DNA of 64,000 bases from Choristoneura fumiferana (Eukaryota; Arthropoda; Insecta; Lepidoptera; Tortricidae), in contig NC_133485.1 in assembly GCF_025370935.1 (NCBI RefSeq), forward strand, positions 19,183,237 through 19,247,236, written 5' to 3'. The notes below the pieces were generated by a model that was not told where the DNA came from, did not search any database, and worked only from the letters and a program-made list of their open reading frames with translations. Shown here in pieces: positions 58,382-64,000 of this stretch. Each line of letters starts with the position of its first letter. The stretch's first letter is position 1. The position numbers and the translations under genes were made by a program.

Positions 58382-60509
58382 TGATTGACTTGTTTGGTAT
58401 ACAATGTAAATTGCGTGACAATACAATAATGTGGTAGTGGCATCCTGGTAGGCCGGCCAGGATCGTCCCCACAGGACGGAACTCTTCAATGGTTAATACA
58501 AATGTAGTTTGGGTGACAGTGCAAGTACAGTCAACAAAAAGTACACTCAGCAAAAAAAAACTGGTATTAAAAATGATTTTTTTACCAAAAACTTATTTTA
58601 GTAAGAGAAGGGACCATATGTAAATAATATTTTTATGTAAAATTTAAACACTAAACTAGACTTATAAAACCAGTAATTTATTGCACGGAGAGGGACGTTG
58701 AATATTTAAATTTTTGGTTATTTTTTGACTTCTTCTATATTCAAAAGATATTAAAAGCTTGATTCTTTGATAAAATAAACAATAATATTGCAATTTTACT
58801 GGAAATGCATACGTATGCCTAATTTAAAGATGGATATCTTATAAAAATCCAGCATTGTCGTAATAAAATGTTCTAAAAAAGTTAAATGCTCCAAAAAGTT
58901 CATTTGGGTACAGAGGTAAAAACCCGAGTTGACCAAAAGGGTCCAATTTGCATTAAATTAATGCGTATCTAAAAGTTTTTAATTGATCCAGAGTTGTCGC
59001 AGAAAATTTAAGGTTCATTAACCAAGGGTCGTCACGGGGAGTCGGATTTTGGTATTAAATAATATACGCTGCAATATATAATTTTAATGGCATATCAAAA
59101 TGTCGAATATATCAAAGAGAACGTTGACGGGTTATAAATATCGAGAAGTCAAAATACTTTACTAAGTTTATAAAAATAAACTCCTGAAGTACAATGACAA
59201 TTATTTTACAATTTATAAATACCTATATAGGTTAGATGGTTTTCACGATATTGCAAATAGGGTTTTGGCAGTTAATCCTTAACATTTAATACTTTGACTC
59301 AGTTGTTTTAATTAGTCAAATCAAATTTCTTTACTCGTTTTCTGTTCATATTTAATCACAAGTTATAAAGTATGGATAGTTTAAATTAAACAAGGGTAAT
59401 TAAATAATTACGTTTAGGCGTTACATTGTCTAGCAATATCTAAAGTATGAACACTTTTATATCACTACGTCGCACTGCTGGGCTCGGGAGAAATGTTTGG
59501 CAGATTTGTGTAGGTTTCATCACGATATTTATCGTAAAGCTCATGGTAAACAATAGTTATTTGTGCAACAAGAGAGCAAAGTTGTTTTTTGTTGCGAGTG
59601 TTGATTTTGAATCCCGAGTAAGCGAAGGATTCTATAATTGAATCACGACGCGTTAGCGAGGATCTAGGTTAGAATCCTGAGATCAGCAAGGGATTGAAAT
59701 ACACGAGATGCAAAAAAAACTTTGGTCTCGTGTGACACATACAATTTTTCACCTCAGCAGCGAGAACATAATTTAAATGTAACATAAGAATAAAACCACA
59801 TATACCTACCTGTTTACAAAACAAACACATTTTTTTAAAATAGAATCCGATTATTATCAAATATAATAATTACATTTAAAACCATAAAAGAGTCCAGTAG
59901 CTACGATACAAATCGCATACTCATAACATGCAATCTTAACTTCTTGTACTAATGTCACACTTATTTTTTAATACTGCAAAAAGCCTCATCTCGGGGTAAT
60001 TGAAAAGGTTGAACAATTAAACCTTAAATATGATTTTTATTAAGATTTCTATTACATAAAGATAAATAGATTTGTTAAAAAATCATTCAATTTAACAAAT
60101 AATAATTATACTGTAGGCAGTATACGGAATTCTTTTATAAAAAAAAAACATCTCTTGAGAAGCGGCTTTCGTGCAACGAGGTTGCATACTTTATTAAAAG
60201 ATCGGGAAATTTACATTTTGGAAATATTTCGATATATTTTTAATACCAAACATTTAATTTAAGTTTGTAATCGACAAATTTGATCCTATCTCTTGCTTTT
60301 TTCGAGTTGAAGTGAAATGACAGATCAAAGTAAAGTTCAAATATTTGCAATTCAGTGAGTAGACCCAACACTGTACTCAGCATTTAAAAAAAATAATTAA
60401 AAAGTTACTTTGTCTCACGGAGTGAGCAAAATGCGATTTTGCTCACTGATTTCTCATAGCAAAACCTGCCTGTTTGAGGTGCTGAGGTGAAAATGTAATT
60501 TAAGTAAAT
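58382..60509. other. Gene-free AT-rich DNA
   Basis: No coding exon was found. A decayed SINE 3' piece (about 59466-59560; CGCACTGCTGGGCTCGGG, GTAGGTTTCATCACGATATT) is the only repeat recognised. Confidence 0.5.
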
Positions 60510-60598
60510 TTTGAAAAATCCAAAGTTGCAAGTCCGAGGTCGAACTCATGATCATCTGCTCAAGGCACAGGTCAAACCACTAGGCCACCATGGTTTAC
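60510..60598 (-). repeat. SINE head fragment (GCCGTGGTGGCCTAGTGG family)
   Basis: GGTCAAACCACTAGGCCACC and TTGAAAAATCCAAAGTTGCA; the body is missing. Confidence 0.65.
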
Positions 60599-61014
60599 GC
60601 CAAACACCCTCACCTTGTGTGCATTCAACGTTAACAACAGTTTTCTATATTTGCATTTTTTTAACGAGCATAATATTTTTTAACATGAAATTTGATATAA
60701 TGCCATGCTGCCTTCCTAAGCAAATATATAACACTCTCCACCAATAATACCCTAGTATTTCAAAGACTAAATTTACCCACCTTGTATTATTCTCCTTACG
60801 AAAATTCCGTCATCAAATCTCAATACCACATCATTACATTACACAATAACTGACACATTTTCAAACACGACCGCGAAATCTTACCACCAAACACTATAAT
60901 TTTCTCGTCACTTATAAGTTATAACATTTTGATAAGTACTAAATACTTTTATGTTTAACATTTAAAACAAACTAAAAACTTTCGTTATCTCGCGCACTTT
61001 ACACAACTGCATTA

Positions 61015-61170
61015 TATCACAGCTCGTAACGAAACTCGTCGCTAAGTTCGTCGAAACTCGTCGAACTCGTAACTCGTCGGGCGGCTAGGGCGGGCGGTCG
61101 CTGCTGCGGCTCGCGGCCGAGTGCCGCCGGATGCGATGGGCGGGCGGCAATTGATAAGGTACGGTTGGTA
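61015..61170. other. CpG-rich segment with a splice-donor-like end
   Basis: Repeated AACTCGTCG words lead into a GGCGGGCGG-rich core, then GGTTG and GTAAGTAC. The surroundings are AT-rich. It may be a promoter with a non-coding first exon, or a GC-rich MITE core. No coding frame supports either reading. Confidence 0.3.
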
Positions 61171-61766
61171 AGTACACCTTAGCTTTCGTCTCCCTGTTTC
61201 AGATGGGCAATTCTTTATATAGATATTTATATTTATTTATATCGGGGATTTGGAAATAATGTGGCAGATATTAGCTTATGCAAGTTACTGTACCCTTTGT
61301 CTACAAAAATAATAAAATTTACTCCAGGGCACTTATTATCTTATTAAACATTCGTATTGCTATTAAAAAACAGTTTCTGAACTCGAGTTTTTACAGTTTT
61401 CATATTAACTTTATAGGCTGGATCACAAACATCTGTTATTAAATGCTAAGTGAAGAAGCTATAACCACCAGGGATGTAGGGAGTCGTTCCCACGATGCTA
61501 GCCGCGATAGCACAGCGGTTGAGACTCAAATTACCATGCGAGGTGAGAATGTGGAGCTGCCCTCTTTGTACCATTGTTCGGTAAGACAAGGCATAGGTTT
61601 ATTTAGACGTCCTATAAACTTGGATTTAATGGTCTCATGCAGTTTACTAGCTTTAATACTGCTGCTACCGTACAACGAACGGCCAACCTGTTGCCGTTAT
61701 TAATATCGAGAAAAAAACGGAAAAACATCACGTTTGTTGTATGGTAGCCCCCCTTAAATATTGATT

Positions 61767-61853
61767 ACCGGTGGTAGATTTTTTTTTGACATTCATAAGT
61801 GCTTGTTATAGCCTAAATTGAATAAAGATATTTTGACTTATTTTGACTTTGAC
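61767..61853 (+). repeat. Jockey-like 3' tip
   Basis: ACCGGTGGTAGATTTTTTTT, TAAATTGAATAAAGATATTT and a GACTT tail. Confidence 0.7.
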
Positions 61854-61924
61854 ATTACGTCAGAAGTACATACAGAAATACATATTATCAGTGAAAAATT
61901 CAACTGTCTAGCTATCACGGTTCA

Positions 61925-62592
61925 TGAGATACAGCCTGGTGACAGACGGACGGACGGACGGACAGCGGAGTCTTAGTAATAGGCTCCCTTTGGGTACGGA
62001 ACCCTAAAAAATCGCCTTAAGAAACTATAGGAAAATTTTGAGCTGGTCACAATTTTGAACAGGTTCTAAAGTAAAATACTTATTGTTTACATTTTTTTTT
62101 TATCGTAAATAAAATATTTATTGTGTATAAATAAATAAAAACCGGCCAAAAGCGTATCGGACACGCCCGAAATAGATCGATTTTAATGAAAATTTGCATT
62201 TTAAAGTTGAATATTTTGCAAACAAATCACTGAATCAAAAAATCGTCTTAGCAACCCTCTATTGGTTTTAAAAGACCTATCCAACGACCCCCCACTACAA
62301 GATTGGATGAGAAAAAAACATCACCCCCACTTTACGTCTATGGGTGGTAGGTACTAAGTTAAGAACAATTAAAAAAAAATGTACCATTTTGTCGGCATAA
62401 TTCAAAATTATATATGAGTATTCGAACATGAAACTACCGTGAGACTCACTCATATTAAATATTATATATTCGTGCAAAATTACAGCTTTCTAGCATTGAT
62501 AGACCCTGAGCAAAGCCGCGGACGGACAGACAGACATGACGAAACTATAAGGGTTCCGTTTTTGCCATTTCAGCTACGGAATCCTAAAAACG
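61925..62592. repeat. Dispersed repeat with GGAACCCTTATAG and GGCCGG ends, rearranged
   Basis: ACAGCCTGGTGACAGACGGA, ACCGGCCAAAAGCGTATCGG and ATAAGGGTTCCGTTTTTGCC. Related to 48880-49545. Confidence 0.5.
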
Positions 62593-63072
62593 ATTTATTC
62601 CGATAAAATATGATACAAATGCAGTCCCTATGCATAATCCATGAGCACGCGCGTCGGACTTACGGCTGAGAAACGATCTCCGTCAACGCATACCGAGATG
62701 AATAGTGCTAATACTGCTTACGCGGTCGTGACGGGCATCTGTAATGTTGAGAGCAACCATATACATGTCAGTCTGCGCGTCTGTCACGAAATAGAGCAGC
62801 AGGAACAAGGAAACTATGAAGAAAATGAAGAAAATAAAAAATATTTTTTATGCAATGTTGATGTGTAGTTTGTTATAACTGTTCTTTAATGTTATTTATG
62901 AATTTTGAAATTTAATTACATATTACATATTATTCTTAGGCCTCTAGGTTGGCAACGCATCTGCAATACAGATCATCTGCAAAGCACCTGTTACAAGAAT
63001 TTTAATCATGCTAAATTCAGCATCAGTATTGTCTTTTAATAACACCTGCGAAGACACTAATGATGATGATGA

Positions 63073-63318
63073 TGATCTTGCTCGCTAATCCTGCCGTGAA
63101 GCAGCAGTGCTTGCACTGTTGTGTTTTGGCGTGGAGCGTAAGACAGCCGGTGAAATTACTGGCACTTGAGGTATCCCATCTTAGGCTTCTAGGTTGGCAA
63201 CGCATCTGCAATACAGATACAGATACAGGTGTTGCAGTTGTTTATGGGCGGTGGTGATCTCTTACCATCAGGAGACCCACTTGCTCGTTTGCCATCCAGT
63301 CGAATAATTTATTTTTTT
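63073..63318 (+). repeat. Interspersed repeat, GTGAAGCAGCAGTGC family
   Basis: GATCTTGCTCGCTAATCCTG to TTTGCCATCCAGTCGAATAA. A small extra piece of the family (GCCTCTAGGTTGGCAACGCA) lies at 62935-62975. Confidence 0.7.
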
Positions 63319-63423
63319 TTATATTCTAATTTTATTTCTGGCTGACTGTTACTTTCGTATAACATTTATTTCATTAATCATTTTATTTGTCTAAACATAT
63401 TAGGTGTCAAATTATAGGTTAAC

Positions 63424-63640
63424 TTGCTTTTGCCCGCGGCTTCGCCCGCGTGGAATTCGGTTATGGCGCGCTGTTCCCTCGAGAACTGTGCATTTTCCGA
63501 GATAAAAAGTAGCCTAAATCACTCTCTGGCCCATAAACTATCTCTATGCCGAAAATCACGTCGATCCGTCGCTCCGTTTCGACGTGAAAGACGGACAAAC
63601 ATACAAACACACAAACTTTCGCATTTAAGTATAAGTAATA
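63424..63640 (-). repeat. RTE-like repeat (GCGGGCAAAAGCTAGT family), inverted
   Basis: TTGCTTTTGCCCGCGGCTTC to CACAAACTTTCGCATTTAAG. Confidence 0.7.
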
Positions 63641-63667
63641 TTATTATCCGAACGCCGAAATGCCGAG

Positions 63668-63975
63668 AAGCCGTGGTGGCCTAGTGGTTTGACCTATCGC
63701 CTCTCAAGCAGAGGGTCATGGATTCGAACCTCGGCTCGCACCTCTGAGTTTTTCGAAATTCATGTGCGGAATTACATTTGAAATTTACCTCGAGCTTTGC
63801 GGTGAAGGAAAACATCGTGAGGAAACCTGCACAAACCTGCGAAGCGATTCAATGTTGCGTGCGAAGTTCCAATCCGCACTGGGCCCGCGTGGGAACTATG
63901 GCCCAAGCCCTCTTGATCTGAGAGGAGGCCTGTGCCCAGCAGTGGGACGTATATAGGCTGGGATGATGATGATGA
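63668..63975 (+). mobile_element. tRNA-headed SINE, full length
   Basis: Head GCCGTGGTGGCCTAGTGG, B-box GATTCGAACC, intact body and GATGATGATGATG tail close to the right edge of the window. Confidence 0.9.
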
Positions 63976-64000
63976 ATATTATTATGGATATACGGCATTC

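Overview
The window is lepidopteran nuclear DNA (moth or butterfly). Two things show this: textbook GOBP2 and pheromone-binding-protein (PBP) genes, and a dense cover of Lepidoptera-type repeats (tRNA-headed SINEs, LINE 3' ends with GACTTT tails, MITEs, Penelope-like ends).

All real genes found lie in 1.0-27.9 kb on the minus strand and belong to one odorant-binding-protein (OBP) cluster. In transcription order it runs GOBP2 (27843-25832, 161 aa), one PBP (22061-20879, 164 aa), then four tandem paralogues of a small OBP: copy IV (19101-17061), III (15003-12543), II (7483-6385) and I (2946-1082). Each gene has three coding exons with GT-AG introns. The four small OBPs share exon sizes of 132 and 178 bp plus a final exon (146 bp in three copies), a near-identical signal peptide, a conserved TATA/Inr core promoter, and an unusually short C4-C5 gap of 6 residues. 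Their products should be secreted six-cysteine carriers of hydrophobic ligands in sensillum lymph or another extracellular fluid. The ligand is not visible from sequence.

The OBP units are segmental tandem duplicates that include flanks and introns, so later transposon insertions can be read as filled versus empty sites. Examples are a 2.76-kb TIR element in unit III (9467-12226), a SINE in intron 2 of copy IV, and two identical 183-bp MITEs. The first ~90 bases of the window match the upstream flank of copies III and IV, which predicts a further OBP copy just beyond the left edge.

From 27.9 to 64 kb I see no intact gene. This part is a mosaic of nested repeats: many SINEs, about twelve copies of a family ending in a GCGTCGGGGG motif, Jockey-like and RTE-like LINE fragments, fold-back MITEs, and a perfect 77-bp palindrome whose loop resembles a Penelope hammerhead ribozyme. 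Two GC-rich patches (about 44.08-44.16 and 61.02-61.15 kb) could be promoters or MITE cores. Exon boundaries, coordinates and translations were worked out by hand from the sequence; repeat family names are by recognition only.
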